64,000 bases of DNA, taken from positions 248,001-312,000 of the forward strand of contig NZ_FNZM01000002.1 in NCBI RefSeq assembly GCF_900109265.1. The letters run 5' to 3'. Both the position numbers and the translations under genes were made by a program. Below, one piece after another: positions 45,927 to 55,739 of the stretch. Position 1 is the first letter of the stretch; every line of letters begins with the position of its first letter. The notes below the pieces were generated by a model that was given only the letters and a program-made list of their open reading frames with translations, did no database searches and was not told the origin of the DNA. The DNA is from Paraburkholderia tropica. GTDB taxonomy: Bacteria; Pseudomonadota; Gammaproteobacteria; Burkholderiales; Burkholderiaceae.

Positions 45927-46988
45927 TTATGCCTTGAGCGCGTCTGCGGTGCGCGTGAGCAGCATGGCGTCGCCGTAGCTGAAGAAGCGATAACGCTCGG
46001 CGATGGCGTGACGATACGCCGCACGAATCGTTTCGATGCCCGCGAACGCGGACACCAGCATCAGCAGCGTCGATTTCGGCAGGTGGAAGTTCGTCACGAG
46101 CCGGTCCACCACGCGGAACTGATAGCCCGGCGTGATGAAGATGTCGGTTTCGGCCTGGGTGGCCGCGAGCGGGCGGCCTTCGCGCTCGGCGTCGCGCGCG
46201 GCGGCTTCGAGCGCGCGCATCGAGGTCGTGCCCACGGCGATCACGCGGCCACCGCGCGCGCGCGTGGCGGCGATCTTGTCGACGAGCGATTGCGGCAGTT
46301 GATACCACTCGCTGTGCATCGTGTGATCGGCGATGTTTTCCACGCGCACCGGCTGGAACGTGCCCGCGCCGACGTGCAGCGTGAGCGTTGCGCGCTCCAC
46401 GCCCTGGGCGTCGAGCTTCGCGAACAGCGCGTCGTCGAAGTGCAGGCCCGCCGTGGGCGCGGCCACCGCGCCCGGATTCTGCGCGAACACGGTCTGGTAG
46501 CGGGTTTCGTCGCCGGCGTCGGCGTCGTGCGTGATGTACGGCGGCAGCGGCAGACGGCCGAACTGCTCGATCAGCGTGAGGCAGTCGTCGGGGAAGTGCA
46601 GCGTGTAGAACGGCTCGACGCGCTCGCCCACCGTCACGTCGAAGGCGTCGGCCAGACGCAGCGTGGTGCCGGGCGCCGGGCTCTTGCTCGCGCGGATCTG
46701 CGCGAGCGCCGTGCGCGCGCCGGTCAGGCGCTCGACGAGCACCTCGATCTTGCCGCCGCTGGCCTTCTGGCCGAAGAAACGCGCCTTCAGCACCTTGGTA
46801 TCGTTGAACACCAGCAGATCGCCGGGCGCGATGCACGCGGGCAGATCCGCGACGGTGCGGTCGGTCAGCCGGGCGGGCTGGACGGAATTGTCCACTTCCA
46901 GAAGGCGGCTCGCGCTGCGCTCGGGCAGGGCGATCTGCGCGATCAGTGCTTCGGGAAGATCGAAATCGAAATCGGAAAGCTTGAACAT
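45927..46988 (-). CDS. queA: S-adenosylmethionine:tRNA ribosyltransferase-isomerase
   Basis: 353 residues, normal length. It converts tRNA-bound preQ1 to epoxyqueuosine. The start [20 protein letters not shown] at ATG 46988 is the family N-terminus; the longer open frame upstream is spurious. Other blocks: [15 protein letters not shown] and PAEIPLPPYI-like [22 protein letters not shown]. First gene of the queA-tgt-yajC-secD-secF cluster. Divergent from recG. Confidence 0.97.
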   Translation of the reverse strand: MFKLSDFDFDLPEALIAQIALPERSASRLLEVDNSVQPARLTDRTVADLPACIAPGDLLVFNDTKVLKARFFGQKASGGKIEVLVERLTGARTALAQIRASKSPAPGTTLRLADAFDVTVGERVEPFYTLHFPDDCLTLIEQFGRLPLPPYITHDADAGDETRYQTVFAQNPGAVAAPTAGLHFDDALFAKLDAQGVERATLTLHVGAGTFQPVRVENIADHTMHSEWYQLPQSLVDKIAATRARGGRVIAVGTTSMRALEAAARDAEREGRPLAATQAETDIFITPGYQFRVVDRLVTNFHLPKSTLLMLVSAFAGIETIRAAYRHAIAERYRFFSYGDAMLLTRTADALKA

Positions 46989-47305
46989 GCGGCCTGATGA
47001 AACGGAAATGCGCCAAACGGCACTACGCCGACGGTGCGGCGCGCGGCGGTGAAAAGCGGTTGTTGCGGCGGTCTGTGCCGCGCCCGGAGTGCGCCGGGAA
47101 CACGTTCGGAACGCACCTGGAACGTACCCGGAACTCGCCCGGGCGGCCCGCTCGCGCCCCAAAAAAGCGCCCGGACTGTCTGCCCGCGCGCCCTGAAACG
47201 CTATGATTGCGGGGGTACGCACGACGAGGCGGCCTGCACGGCAGGCAGTCGCGCCGATGCGCCGCGCCTGACCGGAAAGCCGATATTGTACTTGCGAAGC
47301 CGCCC

Positions 47306-49603
47306 ATGCCCTCGTCCGTTAGTCGAATGATGTCCGAAGCCGATCCCGCGAGCGTCCCGCACGACGACCCGCGTGCGGACGCGCGCGACGAAACGGCGGA
47401 CGCGCCCGCGCCGCGCAAGCGCGCGGCCGCGAAGAAAAGCGCCGCGAAACCGGCGGAAGACGACGCGAAAGCGAAGGCGAAGGAAAGCGCGAAAGAAAGC
47501 GCAAAAGAGAAGGACAAACCCAAGCTCGCCAAAACCGCCGACAAGCTCGCCAAACTCGGCCTGCGCAGCGACATCGACCTCGTGCTGCATCTGCCCATGC
47601 GCTACGAGGACGAAACCACGCTCACGCCCATCGGCGAGCTGCTGCCCGGCGGCGTCTCGCAGACCGAAGGCGTGGTGTTCGACAACGAAGTCGCGTATCG
47701 GCCGCGCCGCCAGCTCGTCGTCAAACTGCGCGACCACAACGGCGACGAACTGCATCTGCGCTTCCTGAACTTCTACGGCTCGCAGGTCACGCAGATGGCC
47801 GTCGGCAAGCGCCTGCGCGTGCGCGGCGACGTGCGCGGCGGCTTCTTCGGCATGGAGATGGTGCATCCGGCCGTGAAGGTCGTGGAAGGCGACGCGCCGC
47901 TGCCGCAGGCGCTCACGCCGGTCTATCCGTCGACGGCGGGCGTGAGCCAGGCGTATCTGCGCAAGGCCATCGACAACGCGCTGTCGCGCGCGCATCTGCC
48001 CGAACTGCTGCCGGAATCCGTCGCGCGCGAGTTCATGGCGCCGCTCGATCTGCCCGGCCTGATGGACGCGGTGCGCACGCTGCACCATCCGCCCATCAAC
48101 GCCGACGAGCACGCGCTGATCGACGGCACGCACCCCGCCTGGACGCGCATCAAGTTCGACGAACTGCTCGCGCAGCAGCTCTCGCTCAAGCGCGCGCACG
48201 AGGAGCGCCGCACGCGCGCCGCGCCCGCCATGCCGCGCCACGTCGCGGGCCGCAAGAGCGAGACCACGCTGCTCGCGCGTCTGCGCGAACAACTGCCGTT
48301 TACGCTGACGAACGCGCAGGAACGCGTGGTGGGCGAAATCGCGCACGATCTCGAACAGCCGCATCCGATGCAGCGCCTGCTGCAAGGCGACGTGGGCGCG
48401 GGCAAGACCGTGGTCGCGGCGCTCGCGGCGGCTCAGGCCATCGACGCCGGTTATCAGGCCGCGCTCATGGCGCCCACTGAAATCCTCGCGGAGCAGCACG
48501 CGCGCAAGCTGCGCGGCTGGCTCGAACCGCTCGGCGTGCAGGTGGCGTGGCTCTCGGGCAGCCTCAAGGCGAAGGAAAAGCGCGCCGCGCTCGAAGCCGC
48601 CGCGCTCGGCACCGCGCAGCTCGTGATCGGCACGCACGCGATCATTCAGGACGCCGTGGAATTCGCGCGCCTCGGTCTCGTGATCGTCGACGAACAGCAT
48701 CGCTTCGGCGTGGAGCAGCGCCTTGCCTTGCGCGCGAAGGCGCAGAACGCGAAGTCGCCGGACGACGCGAAACGCGAGTTCCAGCCGCATCAGTTGATGA
48801 TGACCGCGACGCCGATCCCGCGCACGCTGGCGATGACCTATTACGCCGACCTCGACGTGTCGACCATCGACGAACTGCCGCCTGGCCGCACGCCGATTCT
48901 GACCAAGCTCGTCTCCGACGCGCGCCGCGAGGAAGTGATCGCGCGCGTGCGCGCGGCGGCGCTCACGGGGCGTCAGGTGTACTGGGTGTGTCCGCTGATC
49001 GAGGAAAGCGAAACGCTGCAGTTGCAGACGGCGGTGGAGACCTATGAAACGCTCGTGGCCGCGCTGCCCGAACTGACCGTCGGGCTCGTGCACGGGCGCC
49101 TCGCGTCGGCGGACAAGGCGGCCGTGATGGACGGCTTCTCGCGCAACGAAGTGCAGTTGCTGGTGGCGACGACGGTGATCGAAGTGGGCGTGGACGTGCC
49201 CAATGCGTCGCTGATGGTGATCGAGCACGCCGAGCGCTTCGGTCTCGCCCAGCTTCACCAGTTGCGCGGGCGGGTGGGGCGCGGCACGGCGGCGTCGGTC
49301 TGCGTGCTGCTTTACACCGGGCCGCTGTCGCCCACGGGCCGCGCGCGTCTGCAAACCATGCGCGAAACCACCGACGGTTTCGAGATCGCGCGCCGCGACC
49401 TCGAAATTCGCGGCCCCGGCGAGTTTCTCGGCGCGCGCCAGTCGGGCGCGGCCATGCTGCGCTTCGCCAATCTCGAAACCGACACCTGGCTGATCGACCC
49501 GGCCCGCGACGCGGCCGAACGCCTGCTGCACGAGTATCCGCACGTGGTCACGCAGCATCTGAACCGCTGGCTGGGTGCGCGCGAGCAGTATCTGAAGGCG
49601 TAA
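47306..49603 (+). CDS. recG: ATP-dependent DNA helicase RecG
   Basis: 765 residues from ATG 47306 (or MMSEAD at 47327/47330). Wedge/OB domain, then a superfamily-2 helicase: Walker [13 protein letters not shown] box in [17 protein letters not shown], and the [10 protein letters not shown] motif. It remodels stalled forks. The first ~65 residues are a low-complexity Ala/Lys/Glu/Asp extension ([20 protein letters not shown]...), and this makes it about 70 residues longer than E. coli RecG. oxyR follows on the same strand. Confidence 0.95.
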   Translation: MPSSVSRMMSEADPASVPHDDPRADARDETADAPAPRKRAAAKKSAAKPAEDDAKAKAKESAKESAKEKDKPKLAKTADKLAKLGLRSDIDLVLHLPMRYEDETTLTPIGELLPGGVSQTEGVVFDNEVAYRPRRQLVVKLRDHNGDELHLRFLNFYGSQVTQMAVGKRLRVRGDVRGGFFGMEMVHPAVKVVEGDAPLPQALTPVYPSTAGVSQAYLRKAIDNALSRAHLPELLPESVAREFMAPLDLPGLMDAVRTLHHPPINADEHALIDGTHPAWTRIKFDELLAQQLSLKRAHEERRTRAAPAMPRHVAGRKSETTLLARLREQLPFTLTNAQERVVGEIAHDLEQPHPMQRLLQGDVGAGKTVVAALAAAQAIDAGYQAALMAPTEILAEQHARKLRGWLEPLGVQVAWLSGSLKAKEKRAALEAAALGTAQLVIGTHAIIQDAVEFARLGLVIVDEQHRFGVEQRLALRAKAQNAKSPDDAKREFQPHQLMMTATPIPRTLAMTYYADLDVSTIDELPPGRTPILTKLVSDARREEVIARVRAAALTGRQVYWVCPLIEESETLQLQTAVETYETLVAALPELTVGLVHGRLASADKAAVMDGFSRNEVQLLVATTVIEVGVDVPNASLMVIEHAERFGLAQLHQLRGRVGRGTAASVCVLLYTGPLSPTGRARLQTMRETTDGFEIARRDLEIRGPGEFLGARQSGAAMLRFANLETDTWLIDPARDAAERLLHEYPHVVTQHLNRWLGAREQYLKA

Positions 49604-49703
49604 ACAGATCATTTCTCATGCTGACGGCACGCGCGCGGAACCTGCGCGCGTTCTCGCCGTCTGACCCTGTTCGTGATCCCGCCCCGCATAGGGGCGTTGA
49701 TTA

Positions 49704-49761
49704 TTGGCGAATCGCCGCCATAGGTGTATAAGTACAAACTATTGATTCACCCTTTTTGATT
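49704..49761 (+). promoter_or_regulatory. oxyR promoter with TTGATT direct repeats
   Basis: TTGGCG at 49704-49709, a 17-base spacer and TATAAG at 49727-49732; start near 49739. Two TTGATT copies at 49742-49747 and 49756-49761, 14 bases apart, follow the start site and could bind OxyR for autoregulation. Not a full match to the E. coli OxyR consensus. Confidence 0.55.
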
Positions 49762-49772
49762 GGTCCCTAGAA

Positions 49773-50732
49773 ATGACGCTCACTGAATTGAAATACATCG
49801 TCGCGGTTGCTCGCGAGCGCCACTTCGGACGGGCCGCGGAAGCCTGCTTCGTGAGCCAGCCGACGCTGTCGGTGGCGATCAAGAAGCTCGAAGACGAACT
49901 CAACGTGCAGATTTTCGAGCGTGGCACGAGCGAGGTGAGCGTCACGCCAATCGGCGAGCAGATCGTCACGCAGGCGCAGCGCGTGCTGGAGCAGACGCTC
50001 GCCATCAAGGAAATCGCCAAGCAGGGCAAGGACCCGCTGATCGGGCCGCTGCGCCTCGGCGTGATCTACACCATCGGGCCGTATCTGTTGCCCACGCTCG
50101 TCAAGCAGATGATCAAGCGCGTCCCGCAGATGCCGCTGATGCTGCAGGAGAACTACACGCTCAAGCTGATCGAGTTGCTCAAGCAGGGCGAGATCGACGT
50201 GGCCATCATGGCGCTGCCGTTCCCGGAAACGGGTCTCACGCTGCGTCCGCTCTACGACGAACCGTTCGTGGTCGCGTTGCCTTCGGGCCATGCGTGGGAA
50301 AAGCGCCCGAAGATCGATCCGGACGATCTCAAGCAGGAAACCATGCTGCTGCTCGGCAGCGGTCATTGCTTCCGCGACCACGTGCTCGGCGTGTGTCCGG
50401 AACTGATGCGCTTCTCGCAGAACGCGGACGGCATCCAGAAGACCTTCGAGGGCTCGTCGCTGGAAACCATCCGTCATATGGTCGCGAGCGGCGTGGGCAT
50501 TACGGTGCTGCCGCGTATGTCGGTGACCGAGGTCAAGCCGCATGCGGGCGGCGTCGATTCGGGCCTGCTTTCGTACGTGCCGTTCGACGAACCCGTGCCC
50601 GATCGCCGCGTCGTGCTGGCATGGCGCAAGAGCTTCACGCGCATGCCCGCGATCGAAGCGATCGTCGATGCGATTCACGCCTGCGAATTGCCCGGCGTGA
50701 AGAAGATCGAAGCGCCGGTCGAGGCGGTCTAA
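49773..50732 (+). CDS. oxyR: OxyR-type LysR-family peroxide sensor
   Basis: 319 residues. N-terminal LysR helix-turn-helix (MTLTELKYIVAVARERHFGR, then VSQPTLSVAIKKLE) and the substrate-like regulatory domain. The redox cysteines C199 and C208 (in GSGHCFRDHVLGVC) occupy the same positions as in E. coli OxyR, where H2O2 forms a disulfide that activates the protein. A promoter is at 49704-49732. A catalase gene and dps, classic OxyR targets, lie downstream. Confidence 0.97.
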   Translation: MTLTELKYIVAVARERHFGRAAEACFVSQPTLSVAIKKLEDELNVQIFERGTSEVSVTPIGEQIVTQAQRVLEQTLAIKEIAKQGKDPLIGPLRLGVIYTIGPYLLPTLVKQMIKRVPQMPLMLQENYTLKLIELLKQGEIDVAIMALPFPETGLTLRPLYDEPFVVALPSGHAWEKRPKIDPDDLKQETMLLLGSGHCFRDHVLGVCPELMRFSQNADGIQKTFEGSSLETIRHMVASGVGITVLPRMSVTEVKPHAGGVDSGLLSYVPFDEPVPDRRVVLAWRKSFTRMPAIEAIVDAIHACELPGVKKIEAPVEAV

Positions 50733-50750
50733 CGCTTTCCTTCCGTTGTC

Positions 50751-50783
50751 GCGCCGCGCCCTGACATAGGGCGCGGCGTTTTC
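50751..50783 (+). terminator. Terminator after oxyR
   Basis: CGCCGCGCCCT (50752-50762) with AGGGCGCGGCG (50768-50778), loop GACAT, then TTTTCC. Confidence 0.8.
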
Positions 50784-50858
50784 CTCCCTCCGCGCAGGCA
50801 TTCGTCTGCACTCCCGTTCCTCAATTCCGACACGCCTTGCGACCCCAATAAACTCAGT

Positions 50859-50909
50859 CTATTTGATAGATTAAATAAATCAAATTATCACTATCAATAG
50901 TTTTTGATA
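50859..50909. promoter_or_regulatory. AT-rich control region of the catalase with inverted TTGATAG elements
   Basis: TTGATAG at 50863-50869 and its inverse CTATCAA at 50891-50897 are separated by 21 bases; a TTGATA copy follows at 50904-50909. The region also has the inverted repeat CTAT-TTG-ATAG at 50859-50869 and CTAT-CA-ATAG at 50891-50900. ATAG/CTAT boxes are the building blocks of OxyR sites, but the spacing here does not fit the E. coli tetrad exactly. Confidence 0.5.
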
Positions 50910-50953
50910 CAGTTTCCTCAACCGATCCCCAACACGATCAACCGGAGGAAGCG

Positions 50954-51064
50954 ATGCAAAACCAGCTCAACACGTCCGCTGTCAACCACGCACCGTCGCG
51001 CGTTGCGTCGAGTTTGCGCACCGTCGCGTTTTCGCTGCTCGTCGACCGCGCGCTGTCGGCCTGA
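50954..51064 (+). CDS. Small ORF, 36 residues, upstream of the catalase
   Basis: GGAGGAAGCG lies just before ATG 50954. The peptide begins [14 protein letters not shown] and ends [11 protein letters not shown]; about 29 of 35 sense codons end in G or C, in line with the genome. It lies directly downstream of the AT-rich control region and 95 bases before the catalase. It could be a leader peptide, a small protein or a chance ORF. No family recognised. Confidence 0.45.
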   Translation: MQNQLNTSAVNHAPSRVASSLRTVAFSLLVDRALSA

Positions 51065-51159
51065 ATCGGCCTGAATATCCGCCGCATCGAATTCCGCGCC
51101 GCATCGAATCCCCGCAATTGGCTGTACGCCTCAATCCCCACGAAACCCAGGAGTCCAGG

Positions 51160-52611
51160 ATGACCGAACGCACTCTCACCTCGGCCGCAGGCGCCCCCGT
51201 CGTCGATAACCAGAATTCGCAGACCGCCGGCCCGCGCGGCCCCGTGATGCTCCAGGACGTCTGGCTGCTCGAAAAGCTCGCGCACTTCGACCGCGAAGTA
51301 ATTCCCGAGCGTCGCGTGCATGCCAAGGGCTCGGGCGCGTTCGGCACGCTCAAGGTCACGCACGACATTTCGCACTTCACGAAGGCGAAGGTGTTCGGCG
51401 AAGTCGGCAAGGAAACGCCGCTCTTCATCCGCTTCTCGACGGTTGCAGGCGAGCGCGGCGCCGCCGACGCCGAGCGCGACGTGCGCGGTTTCTCGATCAA
51501 GTTCTACACGGAAGAGGGCAACTGGGACATCGTCGGCAATAACACGCCGGTATTCTTTATCCGCGATCCGCTCAAGTTCCCCGACTTCATCCACACGCAA
51601 AAACGCGATCCGCGCACCAACATGCGCAGCAACGTGGCGGCGTGGGACTTCTGGTCGCGTCATCCAGAATCGCTGCATCAGGTGACGATCCTCATGAGCG
51701 ATCGCGGCATTCCGAAGAACTATCGCCAGCAGCACGGCTTCGGTTCGCACACGTTCTCGTTCATCAACGCGAACAACGAGCGCTTCTACGTGAAGTTCCA
51801 CTTCAAGTCGGCGCAGGGCGTGGAGAACTACACCGACGCCGAAGCCGCGCAAGTGGTGGCGCAGGACCGCGAATCGGCGCAGCGCGATCTGTTCAACGAG
51901 ATCGAGAAGGGCAATTTCCCGAAGTGGCATTTCCGCGTGCAGGTGATGCCGGAAGCCGATGCCGCGAAGGTGCCGTACAACCCGTTCGACATCACGAAGG
52001 TGTGGCCGCAGAAGGATTACCCGCTGATCGACGTGGGCACGATCGAACTGAACCGCAATCCGGAGAACTATTTCGCCGACGTCGAGCAGGCTGCGTTCAC
52101 GCCCGCGAACGTGGTGCCGGGCATCAGCTTCTCGCCGGATCGTCTGTTGCAGGGCCGCCTGTTCTCGTACGGCGACACGCAGCGTTACCGCCTCGGCGTG
52201 AACCATCACCAGATTCCCGTGAACGCGCCGCGCTGCCCGTTCCACTCGTATCACCGTGATGGCGCGATGCGCACCGACGGCAATCTCGGCGGCAACGTGA
52301 ATTACGAGCCGAACCGTTTCGGCGACTTCGCGCAGCGTCCCGGCGCAGGCGAGCCGCCGCTCGCGGCCGGTGCGGTCGATCACTACGATCATCGCGAGGA
52401 CGGCGATTACTACAGCCAGCCGGGCGCGCTGTTCCGCCTGTTCGACGCCGGTCAGCGCGAGCGTCTCTTCGCGAACATCGCGCGGCATATCGCTGGCGTG
52501 CCGTCGGAGATCGTGCAGGTGCAGCTCGAACATTTCCGCCGTGCCGATCCGGCTTACGCGGAAGGCGTGATCGCCGCGATGGCGGCGCTCGCGGAAGCGA
52601 AGTCGAAGTAA
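51160..52611 (+). CDS. katA: Monofunctional haem catalase (clade 3, small subunit)
   Basis: 483 residues. It decomposes H2O2 to water and O2 in the cytosol. Catalytic His54 is in [12 protein letters not shown], the distal Asn in [10 protein letters not shown] (about residue 127-128), and the proximal haem ligand Tyr337 in [19 protein letters not shown]-type residues are typical of small-subunit catalases. Start ATG 51160 with CAGGAG upstream. The upstream AT-rich region has paired ATAG/CTAT elements. Flanked by oxyR and a small ORF, and followed by a 58-residue ORF and dps, so it belongs to an oxidative-stress island. Confidence 0.95.
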   Translation: MTERTLTSAAGAPVVDNQNSQTAGPRGPVMLQDVWLLEKLAHFDREVIPERRVHAKGSGAFGTLKVTHDISHFTKAKVFGEVGKETPLFIRFSTVAGERGAADAERDVRGFSIKFYTEEGNWDIVGNNTPVFFIRDPLKFPDFIHTQKRDPRTNMRSNVAAWDFWSRHPESLHQVTILMSDRGIPKNYRQQHGFGSHTFSFINANNERFYVKFHFKSAQGVENYTDAEAAQVVAQDRESAQRDLFNEIEKGNFPKWHFRVQVMPEADAAKVPYNPFDITKVWPQKDYPLIDVGTIELNRNPENYFADVEQAAFTPANVVPGISFSPDRLLQGRLFSYGDTQRYRLGVNHHQIPVNAPRCPFHSYHRDGAMRTDGNLGGNVNYEPNRFGDFAQRPGAGEPPLAAGAVDHYDHREDGDYYSQPGALFRLFDAGQRERLFANIARHIAGVPSEIVQVQLEHFRRADPAYAEGVIAAMAALAEAKSK

Positions 52612-52757
52612 AGCGATAAAAGGCAGGTAAATCAGGGAGTAGTGCACGGAGTGGTGCTGAAAGCAGCGGCGGGGCGTATCGACGTCCCGCCGCGCCCATC
52701 ATCCGCGCCGCAGGAACCGAGGACGAGGCCGCGAGCCTCAAGCAAAGGAGCCGGATC

Positions 52758-52934
52758 ATGACCAGAACGATGACGATGACGCTCAAGACCGTCGGCGCGG
52801 GACGCGGCGCCGAGATGGCGCGCACGCGCGCGCAGGGCACGCAGTTCGTGCGCCGCGTGGTGAGCTACGGCATCTTGACGAGCACGCTCGTGGCGATCGC
52901 CGCACAGGCTCTGGCGCATTTCGTCGCGCGCTGA
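52758..52934 (+). CDS. Small ORF, 58 residues, with a C-terminal hydrophobic helix
   Basis: AAAGGAG 7-8 bases before ATG 52758. The peptide begins MTRTMTMTLKTVGAG, is basic through residue 33, and then has a hydrophobic segment (about residues 37-56: YGILTSTLVAIAAQALAHF). It therefore looks like a small single-pass membrane protein. It lies 146 bases after the catalase and 167 before dps on the same strand. No family recognised. It was too short for the standard reading-frame list. Confidence 0.6.
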   Translation: MTRTMTMTLKTVGAGRGAEMARTRAQGTQFVRRVVSYGILTSTLVAIAAQALAHFVAR

Positions 52935-53101
52935 CGACGCCGGGAACACGCGCTGCTTGTGCCTTGTCCGACCTTGGGGCCGGATGCCCTTGGGTTTTAC
53001 GCTACACTGACGCCCGATCGAGCGTTTGCGGGGCGCCTGCGGTATCGAGGCGAACGCGACGCCAGCGACCGGAAGTCTCACTGCTATAAATAGGAGTCGT
53101 C

Positions 53102-53590
53102 ATGGCCAAGAAATCTGCTGTGCAGCACGTGAATATCGGCATCAGCGACAAGGATCGCAAGAAGATCGCGGACGGTCTTTCGCGCCTGCTCGCGGACACC
53201 TACACGCTGTATCTGAAGACGCACAACTTCCACTGGAACGTCACGGGTCCGATGTTCAATACGCTGCACCTGATGTTCGAAGGGCAGTACAACGAACTGG
53301 CGCTGGCCGTCGACGCGATCGCCGAGCGCATCCGCGCGCTGGGCGTGCACGCGCCGGGCAGCTACAAGGACTTCGCGAAGCTCTCGTCGATTCCGGAAGC
53401 CGACGGAGTGCCGGCCGCCGAAGACATGATCCGCCAGCTCGTGGAAGGCCAGGAAGCCGTGGTGCGCACCGCGCGCGCGATCTTCCCGGCAACGGAAGCC
53501 GCCAACGACGAGCCGACCGCCGACCTGCTCACGCAGCGCATGCAGACGCATGAAAAGACCGCGTGGATGCTGCGTTCGCTGCTGGCTTGA
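53102..53590 (+). CDS. dps: Dps-type DNA-protecting ferritin-like protein
   Basis: 162 residues. A 12-mer that oxidises and stores iron using H2O2, thereby guarding DNA. The ferroxidase segment [20 protein letters not shown] and the partner [18 protein letters not shown] match Dps. An N-terminal Lys-containing start ([10 protein letters not shown]) may contact DNA. Preceded by a TACACT -10-like site in GCTACACTGACG near 53003-53008. Last member of the oxyR-katA-dps group; ended by a terminator. Confidence 0.95.
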   Translation: MAKKSAVQHVNIGISDKDRKKIADGLSRLLADTYTLYLKTHNFHWNVTGPMFNTLHLMFEGQYNELALAVDAIAERIRALGVHAPGSYKDFAKLSSIPEADGVPAAEDMIRQLVEGQEAVVRTARAIFPATEAANDEPTADLLTQRMQTHEKTAWMLRSLLA

Positions 53591-53647
53591 TACACGGTTG
53601 ATGTGCATGATTCCCGGTTAAAGCGCCACGCGCCGATGCCGGGACAC

Positions 53648-53679
53648 AAAGCCCGCTGGTTGATCCGGCGGGCTTTTTC
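53648..53679 (+). terminator. Terminator after dps
   Basis: AAAGCCCGC (53648-53656) with GCGGGC (53668-53673) and inner GG/CC pairs, then TTTTT. Confidence 0.82.
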
Positions 53680-53822
53680 ATTGACGGTGCGTGTTCGAGG
53701 GCGTGCGAGCGCGGCTTCGCGGACGCATCGCGCCCGATTTCCCGCGCGCGCCGATGATGAACTCGCGGCGAAGCGTCGCCGCCGTGGCCTACAATAGCGG
53801 CATCGTTTTTTGCGCTCCCATC

Positions 53823-54686
53823 ATGTTCGCCCGACTCCCGCTCTATCTGCGGCTCGTCCGCATGGACAAGCCGATCGGCAGCCTGTTGCTGCTGTGGCCG
53901 ACGCTCAACGCGCTGTGGATCGCCTCGAACGGCCATCCGTCGCTCTCGCTGCTCGTGATCTTCACGGTGGGCACGGTGCTGATGCGCTCGGCGGGCTGCG
54001 CGATCAACGATTACGCCGACCGCGATTTCGACCGTCACGTCAAACGCACCGCCGAACGGCCGATCACCTCGGGCCGCATCCGCGCGTGGGAAGCGGTGGC
54101 AATCGCCGCCGGACTCGCGATCGTCTCGTTTCTGCTGATCCTGCCGCTCAACGGGCTCACGAAGCAGCTTTCAGTGGTGGCGCTGTTCGTGGCCGCGTCC
54201 TATCCGTTCACCAAGCGCTTTTTCGCGATTCCACAGGCGTATCTGGGCATTGCGTTCGGTTTCGGCATTCCGATGGCCTTCGCCGCGATTCAGGACCACG
54301 TGCCTGCGCTCGCATGGATCATGCTGATCGCGAACGTGTTCTGGTCGGTGGCCTACGACACCGAGTACGCGATGGTCGACCGCGACGACGACATCAAGAT
54401 CGGCATTCGCACCTCGGCGCTCACGTTCGGCCGCTACGACGTGTTCGCAATCATGCTCTGCTATGCGGTCACGCTCGGCATCTACGTGTGGGTGGGCATG
54501 ACGCTGCAATTCGGCTGGCTTTACTGGCTCGGCTGGGCGGCGGCCGTGGGCTGCGCGATCTATCACTACACGCTTATCCAGCACCGCGAGCGCATGGCGT
54601 GCTTCGCCGCGTTCCGTCACAACAACTGGCTCGGCGGCGTGCTGTTCGTGGGCATCGCCGCGCATTACCTCGTGGCCGGTTCGTAA
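53823..54686 (+). CDS. ubiA: 4-hydroxybenzoate octaprenyltransferase
   Basis: 287 residues, integral membrane prenyltransferase with about eight or nine helices. It attaches the polyprenyl tail to 4-hydroxybenzoate in ubiquinone synthesis. The two Asp-rich motifs are [12 protein letters not shown] (about residues 60-71) and [19 protein letters not shown] (about 183-200). Start ATG 53823; a -10 TACAAT sits in GCCTACAATAGCGGC, the same string as before erpA. Longer upstream start not supported. Followed by a terminator. Confidence 0.96.
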   Translation: MFARLPLYLRLVRMDKPIGSLLLLWPTLNALWIASNGHPSLSLLVIFTVGTVLMRSAGCAINDYADRDFDRHVKRTAERPITSGRIRAWEAVAIAAGLAIVSFLLILPLNGLTKQLSVVALFVAASYPFTKRFFAIPQAYLGIAFGFGIPMAFAAIQDHVPALAWIMLIANVFWSVAYDTEYAMVDRDDDIKIGIRTSALTFGRYDVFAIMLCYAVTLGIYVWVGMTLQFGWLYWLGWAAAVGCAIYHYTLIQHRERMACFAAFRHNNWLGGVLFVGIAAHYLVAGS

Positions 54687-54708
54687 GCGCGACGCACGTT
54701 GCGAGTGT

Positions 54709-54743
54709 AAAAAAAGCGCCTCGAAATTCGAGGCGCTTTTTCT
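54709..54743. terminator. Bidirectional terminator between ubiA and proC
   Basis: AAAAAGCGCCTCGAA with TTCGAGGCGCTTTTT, a long stem with A- and T-runs, serving the convergent genes. Confidence 0.92.
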
Positions 54744-54902
54744 TTGCGCTGCCGGTTGGCGCGGCGAATCACGCATGACGCGCGATGCGCGACGTGGTGA
54801 ACACGTGGCAAACACCGCGCGACCACATGGCAAACACCGCGACGCACGGCGAGACGCCGCGCGACCGCGACTTCCCACCGCCGCGCCTGCGGCTCGTGCG
54901 GC

Positions 54903-55718
54903 TTACTGCTTGCCGAACTCTTCGCCCATTTCCTTCGCACGCGCGTCGGCGGCCAGTGCGCCGCGCACGATGGCGTCCTTCACGGCCGAGGCGTCGAACG
55001 ACGCGAGCGCCGCCGCCGTGGTGCCGCCCTTGGACGTGACACGCTCGCGCAGCACCGCGGGCGTTTCATCCGACTGCAGCGCGAGTTGCGCCGCGCCCGC
55101 GAACGTGGCGATGGCGAGCGCGCGGCCTTGCTGCTCGTCCATGCCGAGCTGGCGGGCGGCTTCCTCGAGCGCTTCGATGAAATAGAACACGTAGGCCGGA
55201 CCGCTGCCCGAGATGGCCGTGACGGCGTCGATCTTGCTCTCGTCGTCGAACCAGACGGTCTGGCCGACGGCGCCCAGCACGTTCGAGGCGAGTTCGCGGC
55301 CCGCCGCGTCCACGCCGCCGCTCGCGACGAGACCGGTCGCGCCCATGCCGATCAGCGCGGGCGTGTTGGGCATCGTGCGCACGATGCGCGTGTGGCCCTT
55401 GAGCCAGCGCGACAGATCTTCGATGCGGATGCCCGCGAGAATGCTGATGACGACCTGATGCGCGCCCAGATGCGGGGCGAGCGATTCGGCGACGACCTTG
55501 GCGATCTGCGGCTTCACCGCGAGCAGGATGGCGTCGTAGTCGGCCAGCGCCGCGTCGGCGCCCGCGCCGGTGCGAACGCCGAACTGTTCCTCGCTGCGCT
55601 TGCGGGCGTCCTCGTTCGGATCGATCGCATACAGGTTGGCGGCGGGAACGCCCTTGCGGATCAAACCGCCGATGAGTGCGGCGGCCATGTTGCCGCCGCC
55701 GATGAAGGCAATTTTCAT
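54903..55718 (-). CDS. proC: Pyrroline-5-carboxylate reductase
   Basis: 271 residues, NADPH-dependent last step of proline synthesis. The start MKIAFIGGGNMAAALIGGL is the Rossmann motif; the C-terminal SGSGPAYVFYFIEALEEAA and SKGGTTAAAL block are typical of the dimer. Follows yggS by 21 bases, a conserved pairing. Confidence 0.97.
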   Translation of the reverse strand: MKIAFIGGGNMAAALIGGLIRKGVPAANLYAIDPNEDARKRSEEQFGVRTGAGADAALADYDAILLAVKPQIAKVVAESLAPHLGAHQVVISILAGIRIEDLSRWLKGHTRIVRTMPNTPALIGMGATGLVASGGVDAAGRELASNVLGAVGQTVWFDDESKIDAVTAISGSGPAYVFYFIEALEEAARQLGMDEQQGRALAIATFAGAAQLALQSDETPAVLRERVTSKGGTTAAALASFDASAVKDAIVRGALAADARAKEMGEEFGKQ

Positions 55719-55739
55719 GGTGTGGAGTGCGTACTTGAA

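Larger units (their letters stand above)
50733..51159. other. 427-base region between oxyR and the catalase
   Basis: Contents: the oxyR terminator, an AT-rich control region (about 50840-50915), a 36-codon small ORF (50954-51064) with a good ribosome-binding site, and the catalase ribosome-binding site. The AT-rich island stands out sharply against the GC-rich surroundings. Confidence 0.7.

Noticed and set aside
50859..50909. Exact E. coli-type OxyR tetrad (ATAG-N7-CTAT-N7-ATAG-N7-CTAT)
   Set aside because: The boxes exist, but stepping at 11-base intervals from each ATAG or CTAT does not give four matches. Kept only as a candidate control region.
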